From: Sagittula stellata E-37
GTDB taxonomy: Bacteria > Pseudomonadota > Alphaproteobacteria > Rhodobacterales > Rhodobacteraceae
Length of the DNA: 64,000 nucleotides
Direction of reading: 5' to 3'
Assembly: GCF_039724765.1 (NCBI RefSeq)
Contig: NZ_CP155729.1
Location: forward strand, 2,303,501-2,367,500
The translations under genes and the position numbers were made by a program. The notes below the pieces were generated by a model. That model saw only the letters and a program-made list of their open reading frames with translations, did not search any database and had not been told where the DNA came from. This document shows, piece by piece, positions 34,337 through 44,022 of this stretch (the first letter of the stretch is position 1; every line of letters starts with the position of its first letter).

Positions 34337-35410
34337 ATGGCAACGGCAGATCTTCTCAGTATGGACAGCAAGCGCAACGCGGACAAGCAGAAGGCGCTGG
34401 ACAGCGCCCTGGCCCAGATCGAACGGCAGTTCGGCAAGGGTTCGATCATGAAGCTGGGCGGCGAGAACGCGATCAAGGATATCGAGGCGACCTCGACCGG
34501 TTCCCTTGGTCTCGACATCGCGCTGGGGATCGGCGGTCTGCCCAAGGGCCGGATCATCGAGATCTACGGCCCGGAATCGTCGGGCAAGACAACCCTGACG
34601 CTGCACGTCGTGGCCGAGGAACAGAAGAAGGGCGGCGTCTGCGCCTTTGTGGACGCGGAACACGCGCTCGATCCGCAGTATGCGCGCAAGCTGGGCGTCG
34701 ATCTGGACGAGCTGCTGATTTCGCAGCCCGACACCGGCGAACAGGCGCTTGAGATCACCGACACGCTGGTGCGGTCCGGGGCGGTCAGCCTCGTGGTCGT
34801 CGACTCGGTCGCGGCGCTGACGCCGAAGTCCGAGCTTGAGGGCGACATGGGCGACAGCTCTGTCGGCGTGCACGCCCGCCTGATGAGCCAGGCGATGCGC
34901 AAGCTGACCGCGTCGATCAGCCGGTCGAACTGCATGGTGATCTTCATCAACCAGATCCGCATGAAGATCGGCGTCATGTTCGGCTCGCCCGAAACCACGA
35001 CCGGCGGCAATGCGCTGAAATTCTATTCCTCCGTGCGGCTCGACATCCGCCGTATCGGTGCGATCAAGGACCGGGACGAGGTGGTCGGCAACCAGACCCG
35101 CGTGAAGGTGGTGAAGAACAAGGTCGCACCGCCGTTCAAGCAGGTCGAATTCGACATCATGTACGGCGAGGGCATCTCCAAGATGGGTGAGCTTCTGGAC
35201 CTCGGCGTGAAGGCCGGTGTCGTGGACAAGTCCGGGGCCTGGTTCTCCTACGGGGATGAACGCATCGGGCAGGGCCGCGAGAACGCCAAGAACTACCTAC
35301 GTGAAAACAGCCGTGTCGCGCTGGAGATCGAGGACAAGATCCGCGCAGCGCACGGGCTGGAGTTCCACATGCCGGAAGATGATCCGGACATGGTCGATGA
35401 CGACGAATAG
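34337..35410 (+). CDS. recA: Recombinase RecA
   Basis: A 357-residue protein that pairs homologous DNA and triggers LexA self-cleavage. The Walker A motif [13 protein letters not shown], the [17 protein letters not shown] segment, loop L2 with [20 protein letters not shown], and the acidic C-terminus ([11 protein letters not shown]) are all typical. I place the start at the ATG at 34337 behind AAGGAG, not at the longer frame starting at 34256, which would run through the LexA box. Regulation by SOS follows from the GAAC-N7-GAAC site upstream. Confidence 0.97.
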   Translation: MATADLLSMDSKRNADKQKALDSALAQIERQFGKGSIMKLGGENAIKDIEATSTGSLGLDIALGIGGLPKGRIIEIYGPESSGKTTLTLHVVAEEQKKGGVCAFVDAEHALDPQYARKLGVDLDELLISQPDTGEQALEITDTLVRSGAVSLVVVDSVAALTPKSELEGDMGDSSVGVHARLMSQAMRKLTASISRSNCMVIFINQIRMKIGVMFGSPETTTGGNALKFYSSVRLDIRRIGAIKDRDEVVGNQTRVKVVKNKVAPPFKQVEFDIMYGEGISKMGELLDLGVKAGVVDKSGAWFSYGDERIGQGRENAKNYLRENSRVALEIEDKIRAAHGLEFHMPEDDPDMVDDDE

Positions 35411-35983
35411 TTACTCCAGACCAAGGGGTTAGGTTCGTCTCTGAAAGTCAATCGAGGGCGTCCTGCGGGGCGCCCTTTGTCGTGCCGAACGCCTGCACCT
35501 TTACCCGAAGGGGCCCCGATGGCCGCCCCGGTCCGACCGATTGACATGTGGGTGTCGGGACCGGACAAGAGCTCCTCCCGCCAGGAAAGGCGCGGCCCGC
35601 CGCGTCGCACATCTGGAACAGCCCGAAAGAGACGCGACCACGGCCATCCGGATTGGAAGCGGAGAAAGAGGTGGAAACCCTTTTCAGCATGATCCTCGCG
35701 GCCGCTTTTCGCTAGCGCGTCTTCCTTCGGCGGCCTTGGCGGCACAAACCACGTGATATGTCGTCGCCCGAGCGGCCGATGGAACCGCCCCGACGCGGCC
35801 ACTGGATGGGTCGGCAGCTTTGCCATCGACGGGATCGTGCGCACCAGCCGCGAATACCATGTCATGGCGAAGCGACGGCATATCTCAAAGGCAGGACCGA
35901 ACCCTTTGTTGCCATGGACAGATGCGCACACGGCAGATACATCAGGCCACTAGACCTGATAGCCCGCAAAGAGGCCCCGAGAC
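35411..35983. other. 573-bp region between recA and alaS, no supported gene
   Basis: It contains a terminator-like hairpin at 35455-35479. A 55-codon ORF starts at GTG 35548 and ends at TAG 35713, with a C-terminus EVETLFSMILAAAFR. A second ORF frame overlaps 35753-35953. Neither has a good ribosome-binding site or a recognised motif. They might be remnants of one frameshifted gene, but I cannot support that. Confidence 0.5.
35455..35479 (+). terminator. Probable recA terminator
   Basis: AGGGCG and CGCCCT form a 6-bp stem with a 10-nt loop, followed by TTTGT, 45 bp after the recA stop. The T-run is short, so it is a moderate call. Confidence 0.5.
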
Positions 35984-38656
35984 ATGGCAAGCCTGAACGA
36001 CATCCGTTCCACATTTCTGAACTACTTCGAGAAGCAGGGGCACCAGATCGTCCCGTCCAGCCCGCTCGTGCCGCGCAACGATCCGACGCTTATGTTCGTC
36101 AACTCGGGGATGGTGCAGTTCAAGAACCGCTTCACCGGCGTCGAGAAGGGCGACTACGACCGCGCGACGACCGCGCAGAAATGCGTCCGCGCGGGTGGCA
36201 AGCACAACGATCTGGACAACGTCGGTTACACCGCGCGGCACCATACGTTCTTTGAAATGCTCGGGAATTTCTCGTTCGGCGACTATTTCAAGTCCGAGGC
36301 GATCCCCTTTGCCTACGAGCTGATCACGCGCGAATTCGGGATCGACAAGAACCGGATCTACACCACCGTCTATCACACCGACGACGAAGCTTTCGAGATC
36401 TGGAAGAAAGTCGGCGTGCCGGAGGACCGGATCATCCGGATCGCGACGTCGGACAACTTCTGGCAAATGGGCCCCACCGGGCCTTGCGGTCCCTGCACGG
36501 AGATCTTCTACGACCACGGGCCTGAGGTCTGGGGCGGCCCTCCGGGATCGCCGGAAGAGGACGGCGACCGCTTCATCGAGATCTGGAACGTCGTCTTCAT
36601 GCAGAACGAGCAGTTCGAGGACGGCTCGATGAAGGCGCTGGACATGCAGTCGATCGACACCGGCATGGGGCTGGAGCGGATCGGCGCGCTGTTGCAGGGC
36701 AAACACGACAACTACGATACCGACCTGATGCGCTCGCTGATTGAGGCATCCGCCCAGGCCACCTCTGTCGATCCGGACGGGCCGGGCAAGATGCACCACC
36801 GGGTGATCGCCGACCACCTGCGCTCGACCTCCTTCCTGATCGCGGACGGGGTGATGCCGTCCAACGACGGGCGCGGTTATGTGCTGCGCCGGATCATGCG
36901 CCGCGCCATGCGCCACGCCCACCTGCTGGGCGCGCAGGATCCGCTGATGCACCGACTGGTCCCCGCGCTTGTCCGCCAGATGGGCACTGCCTACCCGGAA
37001 TTGTCGCGCGGCCAGGCAATGATCGAAGAGACTCTGCTGAGCGAAGAGACCCGCTTCAAGCAGACGCTCGATCGCGGGCTGAAACTGCTGGACGAGGAAC
37101 TGTCGGGCCTTGGCGATGACGCGGCTTTGCCCGGCGAGACCGCGTTCAAACTGTATGACACCTTCGGTTTCCCTCTCGACCTGACGCAGGACGCGCTGCG
37201 CGAAAAGGGCCGGTCGGTCGATATCGAAGGCTTCGACGCCGCCATGGCCGAACAGAAGGCGCGCGCCCGGGCAGCGTGGTCCGGTTCGGGCGATGCGGCG
37301 GACACGGCTGTCTGGTACGACATCGCCGAGACCCATGGCGCGACCGACTTCCTCGGCTATGACACGGAGCAGGCAGAGGGCCAGGTCCTGGCGCTGGTCA
37401 AGGATGGCGCGCTGGTCACGTCACTGGCTGAAGGCGAAAAGGGCTGGATCGTCCTTAACCAGACTCCTTTCTACGGCGAAAGCGGCGGTCAGGTGGGCGA
37501 CACCGGCTGGCTGCGGCGCCTCGAAGACGAGCACGAGATCGCGACCGTCGAGGACACCCAGAAAATGGGCGGTGGCAAGGTCTTCGCCCACCTCGTTAAG
37601 GTGAACAAGGGGACGTTCGCCAAGGGCGACGCGCTGGCGTTGGAGGTCGATCATGGCCGCCGCTCCTCTATCCGGGCGAACCACTCTGCCACTCACCTCC
37701 TGCACGAGGCGCTGCGCGAAGCGCTTGGCGATCACGTCGCACAGCGCGGGTCACTCAACGCGCCGGATCGCCTGCGGTTCGACTTCAGCCACGGCAAGGC
37801 GCTTTCCGCGTCCGAAATCAAGAATGTGGAACGCGACGTGAACGCGTACATCCGGCAGAACACGCCGGTGTCGACGCGCCTCATGACACCGGACGACGCG
37901 CGCGCCATCGGGGCGCAGGCGCTGTTCGGCGAGAAGTACGGCGACGAGGTTCGCGTGGTCTCGATGGGCGCAAAGCCCGGTTCCGGCAAGGGGGCCGACG
38001 GCGCCACCTATTCGCTGGAATTGTGCGGCGGCACGCACGTCCGTCAGACCGGCGACATCGGCGCCTTCGTCTGCCTAGGTGACAGCGCGTCTTCGGCCGG
38101 CGTGCGCCGTATCGAGGCGCTCACCGGGCAGCTCGCGCTCGACCACCTGGCACAGCAGGGCCAGACGCTGGCCGCCGTCGCGGCCGAGATGAAAGCACCG
38201 GCCTCGGAAGTCCCGGCCCGCGTCCGCACCCTGCTGGAGGAACGCCGCAAGCTCGAAAGCGAGGTGGCGAGCCTGCGTCGCGAACTGGCCATGTCCGGTG
38301 GCGGGCAAGGCGCGGGTCCCGAAGCCGAAGAGATCGGCGGCGTGAAGTTCCTGGCCCAGGTGCTGACCGGCGTGACCGGCAAGGACCTGCCGCCGCTGAT
38401 CGACGAGCACAAGTCCCGGCTCGGCTCCGGTGCGGTGCTGCTGATCGCCGACGCCGGGGGCAAGGCTGCCGTGGCCGCAGGCGTCACCGATGACCTGAAG
38501 GGCACGCTCTCGGCTGTCGATCTGGTAAAAGCCGCGGTGCCGGAGCTGGGCGGCAAGGGGGGCGGCGGACGTCCCGACATGGCCCAGGGCGGCGGCGCCT
38601 CGGTCGCGAATGCCGAGGCCGCGATTGCGGCGGCACGGGCCGTGATTGCAGGATGA
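35984..38656 (+). CDS. alaS: Alanyl-tRNA synthetase
   Basis: An 890-residue enzyme, close to the usual length. It starts with [20 protein letters not shown], the class II motif 1 region, and has [20 protein letters not shown]. The editing domain carries [11 protein letters not shown] (H-x3-H zinc motif) and the later CGGTHV. The C-terminal C-Ala part includes a glycine-rich stretch ([16 protein letters not shown]). It charges tRNA-Ala and clears mischarged Ser and Gly. The gene follows recA, a common arrangement. The ribosome-binding site is only the weak AAAGAGG further upstream. Confidence 0.97.
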   Translation: MASLNDIRSTFLNYFEKQGHQIVPSSPLVPRNDPTLMFVNSGMVQFKNRFTGVEKGDYDRATTAQKCVRAGGKHNDLDNVGYTARHHTFFEMLGNFSFGDYFKSEAIPFAYELITREFGIDKNRIYTTVYHTDDEAFEIWKKVGVPEDRIIRIATSDNFWQMGPTGPCGPCTEIFYDHGPEVWGGPPGSPEEDGDRFIEIWNVVFMQNEQFEDGSMKALDMQSIDTGMGLERIGALLQGKHDNYDTDLMRSLIEASAQATSVDPDGPGKMHHRVIADHLRSTSFLIADGVMPSNDGRGYVLRRIMRRAMRHAHLLGAQDPLMHRLVPALVRQMGTAYPELSRGQAMIEETLLSEETRFKQTLDRGLKLLDEELSGLGDDAALPGETAFKLYDTFGFPLDLTQDALREKGRSVDIEGFDAAMAEQKARARAAWSGSGDAADTAVWYDIAETHGATDFLGYDTEQAEGQVLALVKDGALVTSLAEGEKGWIVLNQTPFYGESGGQVGDTGWLRRLEDEHEIATVEDTQKMGGGKVFAHLVKVNKGTFAKGDALALEVDHGRRSSIRANHSATHLLHEALREALGDHVAQRGSLNAPDRLRFDFSHGKALSASEIKNVERDVNAYIRQNTPVSTRLMTPDDARAIGAQALFGEKYGDEVRVVSMGAKPGSGKGADGATYSLELCGGTHVRQTGDIGAFVCLGDSASSAGVRRIEALTGQLALDHLAQQGQTLAAVAAEMKAPASEVPARVRTLLEERRKLESEVASLRRELAMSGGGQGAGPEAEEIGGVKFLAQVLTGVTGKDLPPLIDEHKSRLGSGAVLLIADAGGKAAVAAGVTDDLKGTLSAVDLVKAAVPELGGKGGGGRPDMAQGGGASVANAEAAIAAARAVIAG

Positions 38657-38705
38657 CGCACGGCCCGGGGTTGACCCCGGGGCGGCAGACCGTTTCAAAC
38701 CAGAT

Positions 38706-38738
38706 GGCCCCGGACACCCGCCGGGGCCAGTTCTTTTT
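38706..38738 (+). terminator. Intrinsic terminator after alaS
   Basis: GGCCCCGG and CCGGGGCC form a perfect 8-bp stem with a 7-nt loop, followed by AGTTCTTTTT. It ends just before the Shine-Dalgarno of the next gene. Confidence 0.75.
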
Positions 38739-38750
38739 GGAGGAAATGAG

Positions 38751-39038
38751 ATGCCAGCACTCTGGATCGCGCATGTCTCGGTGACCGACGCCGAGGCCTA
38801 CGGAAAATACGCCGAACTGGCGGGACCCGCCATCGCCGCCCACGGCGGAGAATTCATCGCGCGCGGAGGGCGTTACGTGCAGCTCGAAGGCCGCGACCGA
38901 CCGCGCAATGTGGTCGCGCGCTTTGCCAGCGTCGAGGCAGCGGTGGAGTGCTACAACTCGGACGCCTACCAGGCGGCGCTGGAACACGCACGTGGCGCCT
39001 CCGAACGCGACCTCATGGTGGTCGAGATCACCGAGTGA
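38751..39038 (+). CDS. DUF1330-family protein
   Basis: A 95-residue protein of the dimeric alpha/beta-barrel DUF1330 family. Typical segments are VSVTDAEAYGKYAELAGPAI, GGEFIARGGRYVQLEG and ECYNSDAYQAAL. The ATG at 38751 has GGAGG 7 nt upstream; the longer frame from 38646 runs through the terminator. The catalytic role of the family is not known. It overlaps the following MOSC gene by 4 bp (GTGA), so both are likely co-translated. Confidence 0.88.
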   Translation: MPALWIAHVSVTDAEAYGKYAELAGPAIAAHGGEFIARGGRYVQLEGRDRPRNVVARFASVEAAVECYNSDAYQAALEHARGASERDLMVVEITE

Positions 39039-39502
39039 TCCCGCTGGCGGAGCTTCGCCGCAGCTTTGCCGGGCCGGGGCGGATCGACTGGATCGGTCTC
39101 CGCCCTGCGCGCCTTGCGCCGTCGCTGTCCGTTTCGCGCTGTACCGTTTCGGAGAACGGTCTGGACGGCGACCATGGGCGCGGCGGCAAACGCGCCGTCA
39201 CGCTGATCCAGGCCGAACACATCCCTGTCATCGCGGCCCTCTGCGGGCAGGAGGTCACGGCGGCCATGCTGCGTCGCAACCTTGTCGTCTCCGGGCTCAA
39301 CCTGACGGCCGCGCGGGAATTCGGACTGAAGATCGGCGAGGTCGTGCTGGAGATCACCGCACCCTGCGCCCCGTGCTCGCGGATGGAAACCGTTCTGGGG
39401 CAGGGCGGCTACACCGCGATGCGTGGCCACGGCGGGTGGTGCGCCAAAGTGCTCGTATCCGGCGAAATTGAAGTTGGTCACAGGGTTATCCACAGCTCTT
39501 GA
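39035..39502 (+). CDS. MOSC-domain protein
   Basis: A 155-residue MOSC-domain protein starting at a GTG inside the GTGA overlap with the DUF1330 gene. MOSC domains carry out molybdenum cofactor-linked sulfur transfer or detoxification of N-hydroxylated compounds. GLDGDHGRGGKRAVTLIQAE and the cysteine-containing PCAPCSRMETVLGQGGY are characteristic of the small stand-alone (YiiM-like) branch. It lacks the beta-barrel N-terminal extension of mARC proteins. Cofactor and substrate are not visible from sequence. Confidence 0.88.
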   Translation: MIPLAELRRSFAGPGRIDWIGLRPARLAPSLSVSRCTVSENGLDGDHGRGGKRAVTLIQAEHIPVIAALCGQEVTAAMLRRNLVVSGLNLTAAREFGLKIGEVVLEITAPCAPCSRMETVLGQGGYTAMRGHGGWCAKVLVSGEIEVGHRVIHSS

Positions 39503-39761
39503 TCCCTGTTCGGCGCCTTCCCGCCCGAAATTTACCGCAGTGTGAGCGATGGTTTGCCATAGGCGGATTCCGGCCTTTGGCCCGTCTTTGAGACGTGGCT
39601 GATTCGAGGGAAACTGAGATTATTGCGCAGTTATCCACAGTAACCTTTTCTGAATCTGGAATTGTTTCCGCTAATGAAAGCGCCCAAGGCGTGCCAACAT
39701 CGCGAAACCGTTGCAAAAATATGGCACTCAGGCCACAGATTCCCGATTTTCCGGGGGAATC
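39486..39761. promoter_or_regulatory. Intergenic region with two perfect DnaA boxes and five GANTC sites
   Basis: TTATCCACA occurs at 39486-39494 (over the end of the MOSC gene) and 39631-39639, both on the plus strand. GANTC sites (CcrM targets) are at 39566, 39601, 39652, 39738 and 39757. The stretch is AT-richer than its surroundings. It lies upstream of the small secreted protein at 39870. It is more likely a cell-cycle-regulated promoter than an origin, because no typical oriC neighbours are present. Confidence 0.45.
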
Positions 39762-39869
39762 CGGGGGTCTAGGTCAAATTTGCTGCGGCAAGTACGGAAT
39801 TCCTGTCGCGCCACCTGAATTTCTTTGGCTAAGGTTCTCTCACCTACAATTTTTCTTGGGAGAAAGATC

Positions 39870-40139
39870 ATGAAAAAAGTTCTTGCTGGCGCCGCTGTTC
39901 TTGCAGCTCTCGCAGCTCCGGCCTTCGCTTGGGAAGGTCAGGTCGTGGCGTGCTACGACAAAGTCTGGGTCCCCGCCAAGTACAACACCTCCAAGACCCT
40001 GATCATGGCAGCTCACACCGAGTGGGAGCACGCAGCCAACGGTCAGATGGTGCAGATGCACTACCCGGCGGTCTACAAGGAGAACAAGACGCTGGCAGCC
40101 CCCGGTCACTACGTGGCCGTGAAGACCGCCTGCAAGTAA
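39870..40139 (+). CDS. Small secreted protein, CY...HYPAxY family, copy 1
   Basis: An 89-residue precursor with a clear Sec signal (MKKVLAGAAVLAALAAPAFA, cleavage before WEG), giving a ~69-residue periplasmic or secreted protein. Two cysteines, in VVACYDKVWV and at the C-terminal TACK, probably form a disulfide. GGGAGAAAG precedes the ATG, and a TACAAT -10-like box lies 20 bp upstream. The sequence is clearly homologous to the next gene: both share CYxK, AKY, HYPAxY, KTLxAP. I do not recognise a named family. A terminator follows directly, so it is probably a highly expressed monocistronic gene. Confidence 0.8.
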   Translation: MKKVLAGAAVLAALAAPAFAWEGQVVACYDKVWVPAKYNTSKTLIMAAHTEWEHAANGQMVQMHYPAVYKENKTLAAPGHYVAVKTACK

Positions 40140-40163
40140 TCCTCCTCTGAGGTAAGAAATCGA

Positions 40164-40197
40164 AGGGCGTGGGGTGCTGCCAACCCGCGCCCTTTTT
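40164..40197 (+). terminator. Intrinsic terminator
   Basis: AGGGCGTGGG pairs with CCCGCGCCCT (one G-T pair) and is followed by TTTT, 25 bp after the first CY/HYPAxY gene. Confidence 0.75.
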
Positions 40198-40314
40198 GCT
40201 TGCCGTGGCCTTTGTGTTTCTGGCCCGGAAATTCTCCGGACACGGCCTGTGGAAAACTTGCCAACGCGCCGGAAATATTGAAGAGTCCCGGGCAGGGCTG
40301 AAACAGGGGGCAAC

Positions 40315-40686
40315 ATGGGACGCGTCTTGGCGTGGACAATGGCATTGGCGTGTCTTGCCAATTCCTCCGCAGCGGCGGCGGATATCGACGGGCTGCCCGG
40401 TCCGCGCTGCTACAAGAAAATCAGCGTCGAGGCGAAATACGACTATTCCCGGCGTCTCGTTCGCAAGGCACGTCTCGTGCATGACGAGAACGACAAGGGG
40501 CAGATCACCATGACGCATTACCCGGCGATCTACATCGAGGAAAAGACCCTCATCGCACCGGCCTATGTGCTGCTCAGGGAAGTCAACTGCACGAAGCGCG
40601 TCCTGCGCAGGGCAGAGCCGCTGCCATCGGGAGAATGCGTTCAGACACGCGGCTGCGAAGAGCTGGAACCCGTGTCCGCCGACTGA
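40315..40686 (+). CDS. Small secreted protein, CY...HYPAxY family, copy 2
   Basis: A 123-residue precursor with signal MGRVLAWTMALACLANSSAA (cleavage near AAA-DID). The core matches the upstream gene: RCYKKISVEAKYDYSRRL, then ITMTHYPAIYIEEKTLIAPA and a cysteine (VNCTK). It has an extra C-terminal extension with two more cysteines (ECVQTRGC), so four mature cysteines besides the signal-peptide one. CAGGGGG precedes the ATG at 40315. The two genes are diverged tandem paralogues. Function is unknown. Confidence 0.78.
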   Translation: MGRVLAWTMALACLANSSAAAADIDGLPGPRCYKKISVEAKYDYSRRLVRKARLVHDENDKGQITMTHYPAIYIEEKTLIAPAYVLLREVNCTKRVLRRAEPLPSGECVQTRGCEELEPVSAD

Positions 40687-40711
40687 AGCCGCGCCACCGT
40701 CCCAAAACGAA

Positions 40712-40740
40712 AAAGGCCGGTGCGTCCCGGCCCTTTCCTT
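40712..40740 (+). terminator. Intrinsic terminator
   Basis: GGCCGG and CCGGCC close a 6-nt loop, flanked by AAA on the left and CTTTCCTT on the right. It follows the second CY/HYPAxY gene by 26 bp and may also be used from the minus strand. Confidence 0.6.
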
Positions 40741-40767
40741 CATCTTGGCGAAAATACCTTCGGGGGT

Positions 40768-40809
40768 CCGGGGGTGAAACCCCCGGCGGGTCGCCCTCGC
40801 AAGAGGGCG
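40768..40809. repeat. Double palindrome downstream of typA
   Basis: CCGGGGGT-GAA-ACCCCCGG (40768-40786) and CGCCCTC-GCAA-GAGGGCG (40792-40809) are two perfect tight hairpins. On the minus strand they lie just after the typA stop and are followed by GGTATTTTCGCCAAGATG. This resembles a GC-rich intergenic palindrome widespread in Rhodobacteraceae and may end typA transcription. Confidence 0.6.
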
Positions 40810-40817
40810 AAACCCGT

Positions 40818-42635
40818 TCAGGCAGAGCGCGACGCCCGCTTGCGCTCATGCGGGTCGAGGAAGCGCTTGCGCAGCCGTACGGCATTCGGTGTGACCTCAA
40901 CCAGCTCGTCGTCGTTGATGTAGGCGATGGCCTCTTCCAGCGACAGGGACATGGGCGTCGTCAGGCGCACGGCCTCGTCGGTGCCCGACGCCCGCACGTT
41001 GGTCAGCTTCTTGCCCTTCAGCGGGTTCACTTCCAGGTCGTTGTCGCGGGAATGCTCGCCGATGATCATGCCGGTGTAGACCGGGGACTGTGCGCCGATC
41101 ATCATCTTGCCGCGATCTTCCAGGTTCCACAGCGCGTAGGCCACGGCCTCGCCGCTCTCCATCGAGATCAGCACGCCCTGGCGGCGGCCCGGGATGGCGC
41201 CCTTGTGCGGCGTCCAGCCGTGGAACACGCGGTTCAGCACGCCGGTGCCGCGGGTGTCGGTCAGGAACTCGCCGTGGTAGCCGATCAGGCCGCGCGAGGG
41301 GACATGCGCGATGATCCGGGTCTTGCCCGCACCGGCGGGACGCATCTCCACCAACTCGCCCTTCCGCACGCCGGTGATCTTCTCGATCACCGCGCCCGAG
41401 TACTCGTCGTCCACGTCGATTGTCGCTTCCTCGACGGGCTCCATGAGCTCGCCGTCGACCTCTTTCATGATCACCTGCGGGCGCGAGATCGACAGTTCGA
41501 ATCCTTCGCGGCGCATGTTCTCGATCAGCACGCCCATCTGCAGTTCGCCGCGGCCGGACACCTCGAAGGCCTCGCCGCCGGGGGTGTCCTTGATCCGGAT
41601 GGCGACGTTGGTCTCCGCCTCCTTGTACAGGCGGTCGCGGATCACGCGGGACTGCACCTTCTTGCCGTCACGACCGGCGAGCGGGCTGTCGTTGATCCCG
41701 AAGGTCACGGTGATCGTCGGCGGGTCGATGGGTTGGGCTTCCAGCGGTTGGTCCACCGCAAGCGCGCACAGCGTATCCGCCACGGTGGTCTTGGTCATGC
41801 CTGCGACCGACACGATGTCACCGGCAAAGGCCTCGTCGATGTCCTGCAACTGCAACCCGCGGAATGCCTGGATCTTGGTGACACGGAACTGCTCGATCTT
41901 CTGGCCAATGCGGCTGATCGACTGGATCGTCTGGCCGACCTTGACGTGGCCGGATTCGATCCGCCCGGTCAGCAGGCGGCCGACGAAAGGGTCGGCGCCC
42001 AGCGTGACGGCCAGCATACGGAAATCGTCGTCCACCAGCTTGACCTGCTTCGGGGCAGGGACGTGGTCGACGATCAGGCGGAACAGCGCGTCGAGGTTCT
42101 TGCGCGGGCCGTCCAGTTCCGTGTCGCACCAGCCCGAGCGGCCGGAGGCATAAAGGTGTGGGAAGTCGAGCTGGTCCTCATCGGCGTCGAGGGCCGAGAA
42201 CAGGTCGAAGACTTCGTCCAGTGCGCGATCCGGCTCCGCGTCGGGCTTGTCGACCTTGTTCAGAACCACGATGGGCCGAAGGCCCAGGGCCAGCGCCTTG
42301 GAGGTCACGAACTTGGTCTGCGGCATCGGGCCTTCGGCCGCGTCCACCAGCAGCACCACGCCGTCGACCATCGACAGGATGCGTTCCACCTCGGCGCCGA
42401 AGTCGGCGTGGCCGGGGGTGTCCACGATATTGATCCGCGTGCCCTTCCATTCGACGGACGTCGCCTTGGCAAGGATGGTGATCCCTCGTTCGCGTTCGAG
42501 GTCGTTCGAGTCCATGGCCCTCTCGGCCACGGCCTGGTTGGCGCGGAAGGCGCCGGATTGCTTCAGCAGTTCGTCGACGAGGGTCGTCTTGCCGTGGTCG
42601 ACGTGCGCGATGATCGCGACGTTGCGCAATTGCAT
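40818..42635 (-). CDS. typA: Ribosome-associated GTPase TypA/BipA
   Basis: A 605-residue translational GTPase of usual length. It binds the ribosome and helps 50S assembly and stress responses. G1 [17 protein letters not shown]3 [12 protein letters not shown] and G4 VVLNKVDKP are present, with domain III/V and the specific C-terminal domain ([25 protein letters not shown]) that separate TypA from EF-G. I use the ATG at 42635, behind AAGAGGAAACAGAC; the frame extends to 42725 without support. It is likely monocistronic. Confidence 0.96.
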   Translation of the reverse strand: MQLRNVAIIAHVDHGKTTLVDELLKQSGAFRANQAVAERAMDSNDLERERGITILAKATSVEWKGTRINIVDTPGHADFGAEVERILSMVDGVVLLVDAAEGPMPQTKFVTSKALALGLRPIVVLNKVDKPDAEPDRALDEVFDLFSALDADEDQLDFPHLYASGRSGWCDTELDGPRKNLDALFRLIVDHVPAPKQVKLVDDDFRMLAVTLGADPFVGRLLTGRIESGHVKVGQTIQSISRIGQKIEQFRVTKIQAFRGLQLQDIDEAFAGDIVSVAGMTKTTVADTLCALAVDQPLEAQPIDPPTITVTFGINDSPLAGRDGKKVQSRVIRDRLYKEAETNVAIRIKDTPGGEAFEVSGRGELQMGVLIENMRREGFELSISRPQVIMKEVDGELMEPVEEATIDVDDEYSGAVIEKITGVRKGELVEMRPAGAGKTRIIAHVPSRGLIGYHGEFLTDTRGTGVLNRVFHGWTPHKGAIPGRRQGVLISMESGEAVAYALWNLEDRGKMMIGAQSPVYTGMIIGEHSRDNDLEVNPLKGKKLTNVRASGTDEAVRLTTPMSLSLEEAIAYINDDELVEVTPNAVRLRKRFLDPHERKRASRSA

Positions 42636-42974
42636 GTCTGTTTCCTCTTGTCCGGATTGCCGCCCGCGTAGCGACAGTCGGGCCAAAACACCAGTGCCAA
42701 TCGGTCGCAAACCCCCCTGTTGCATGGATGTGACGGATCACACCTCACGTTTTCGCGCGCGGAACAGGCGGGGATTGGCCGGGTGCATTCACGTCATCGG
42801 CACCGATTGGCCAAGAATGGCCAGACGACGGAAATCGCACACGAAATCGGGAACGGAAACGGGGGGTAGAGCCGTTGAAAGGGCACACGAGATGGCCACA
42901 TGGCTGTCGAGCGCCCGAGCAGACCGGCCGAAAAACCGGAACGAGGCGTGAAAACAAAAGAAAGGACGAAGGAA
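42636..42974. other. Gene-free stretch between typA and the OMP gene (divergent)
   Basis: About 340 bp serving two divergent promoters. The right end has an A-rich leader and GAAGGAA ribosome-binding site for the barrel protein. The ORFs seen here read into the typA or OMP genes or are out of frame, and show no motifs. Confidence 0.6.
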
Positions 42975-43562
42975 ATGAAAAAGCACATCCTGACCATGAC
43001 CGTCGCGATCGCAGCACTGGGCACCGCCGCTTCCGCAGGCAGCCTCGATGTCACTCCGGTCGAGCCGGCCCCAATGACGCCGGTCGAAGTCGTTCCGGCC
43101 GCTCCGGTCGGCAACTGGACAGGTGGCTATACCGGTCTCAGCCTCGGCGGCGCACAGGCGTCTTCCGGCGGTTCCGAAGAGAGCGGCATGATCTACGGCC
43201 TGCACGGCGGCTACGACTACCAGTTCGGCAACGGCATCGTGCTGGGCGGTGAAGCCGAGTTCCAGGGCAACAACGACCTGAGCGTCAACGGTTTCGACGT
43301 GGACAACGTGTCCCGCGCCAAGGCCCGCATGGGTTACGATCTCGGCCAGGCGCTGGTGTACGGCACCGCCGGTGTGTCCAAGGTGAACACCAGCATCGGC
43401 GAGGCGACCTCGCCGGTCTACGGCCTCGGCATGGAGTACAAAGTGACCGACAAGTTCAGCGTCGGCGCGGAATACCTGAACGAGGACTTCCAAGACCTCG
43501 GCTCCACCAACACCGACCTGCAGCAGGACAGCCTCTCGCTGCGCGGCAACTTCCGTTTCTGA
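42975..43562 (+). CDS. Small outer-membrane beta-barrel protein
   Basis: A 195-residue precursor with signal MKKHILTMTVAIAALGTAASA, a short Pro/Val-rich linker (MTPVEVVPAAPVG), and an 8-stranded-type barrel of alternating hydrophobic residues. GNWTGGYTGLSLGGAQ, GYDYQFGNGIVLGGEAEF and the C-terminal RGNFRF with terminal Phe are typical of OmpA-like/Opa-type porin-family barrels inserted by BAM. AAGGA precedes the ATG. It ends with a strong terminator. It may be an abundant surface protein. Ligand or role is not visible. Confidence 0.85.
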   Translation: MKKHILTMTVAIAALGTAASAGSLDVTPVEPAPMTPVEVVPAAPVGNWTGGYTGLSLGGAQASSGGSEESGMIYGLHGGYDYQFGNGIVLGGEAEFQGNNDLSVNGFDVDNVSRAKARMGYDLGQALVYGTAGVSKVNTSIGEATSPVYGLGMEYKVTDKFSVGAEYLNEDFQDLGSTNTDLQQDSLSLRGNFRF

Positions 43563-43586
43563 TCGCGGTCCCGTCTGTTGACGATG

Positions 43587-43616
43587 CGCCCCGGGCCGAA
43601 TGGTCCGGGGCGTTTT
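43587..43616 (+). terminator. Intrinsic terminator after OMP gene
   Basis: CGCCCCGG and CCGGGGCG pair around a short inner stem-loop and are followed by TTTTCGTTT. It separates the OMP gene from the convergent SMR exporter gene. Confidence 0.75.
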
Positions 43617-43641
43617 CGTTTGCACGGTGGGACAGGGGCGT

Positions 43642-43971
43642 TCAGTGCGGCGACGCGCGCGAGAACAGGTGGATCACCACGATCCCGGCCAGGATCATGC
43701 CCATGCCCAGCACGGCCGCGAGGTCGAGCTTCTGGCCAAAGACCACCCGGCCGATGACCGCGATCAACACGATGCCCAGCCCGGACCAGATCGCGTAGGT
43801 GACACCCACGGGCATGACCTTCAGCACCATGCTCAGCAGGTAGAACGCCGCGGCGTAGGCCACGGCCACCACGACCGAAGGCATGGGACGCGTGAATTGC
43901 TGGCTGGCCTGCAGCGCGGTGGTGCCGATGGTTTCGGCCACCACGGCGAGGATGAGGATGAGATAGGGCAT
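43642..43971 (-). CDS. Small multidrug resistance (SMR) family exporter
   Basis: A 109-residue protein with four TM helices and the SMR signature. Glu13 in LAVVAETIGTTAL is the proton/cation-binding glutamate (Glu14 of EmrE). AIWSGLGIVLIAVIG and the conserved GMGMILAGIVVIHLFS helix are present. These antiporters expel quaternary ammonium cations. It is 51 bp downstream of the MttB-family gene on the same strand, so a link to betaine or another methylammonium compound is plausible but unproven. No strong Shine-Dalgarno is seen. Confidence 0.9.
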   Translation of the reverse strand: MPYLILILAVVAETIGTTALQASQQFTRPMPSVVVAVAYAAAFYLLSMVLKVMPVGVTYAIWSGLGIVLIAVIGRVVFGQKLDLAAVLGMGMILAGIVVIHLFSRASPH

Positions 43972-44022
43972 GAGGCGACTCCCGCTTGGCTCCGGCCCGG
44001 TCTACGTGCCGGGGCCGTGGGG

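Noticed and set aside
39486..39761. Chromosomal origin oriC
   Set aside because: DnaA boxes are present, but only two perfect ones, and typical neighbours (dnaA, hemE, gidA, parAB) are absent. A promoter role fits better.
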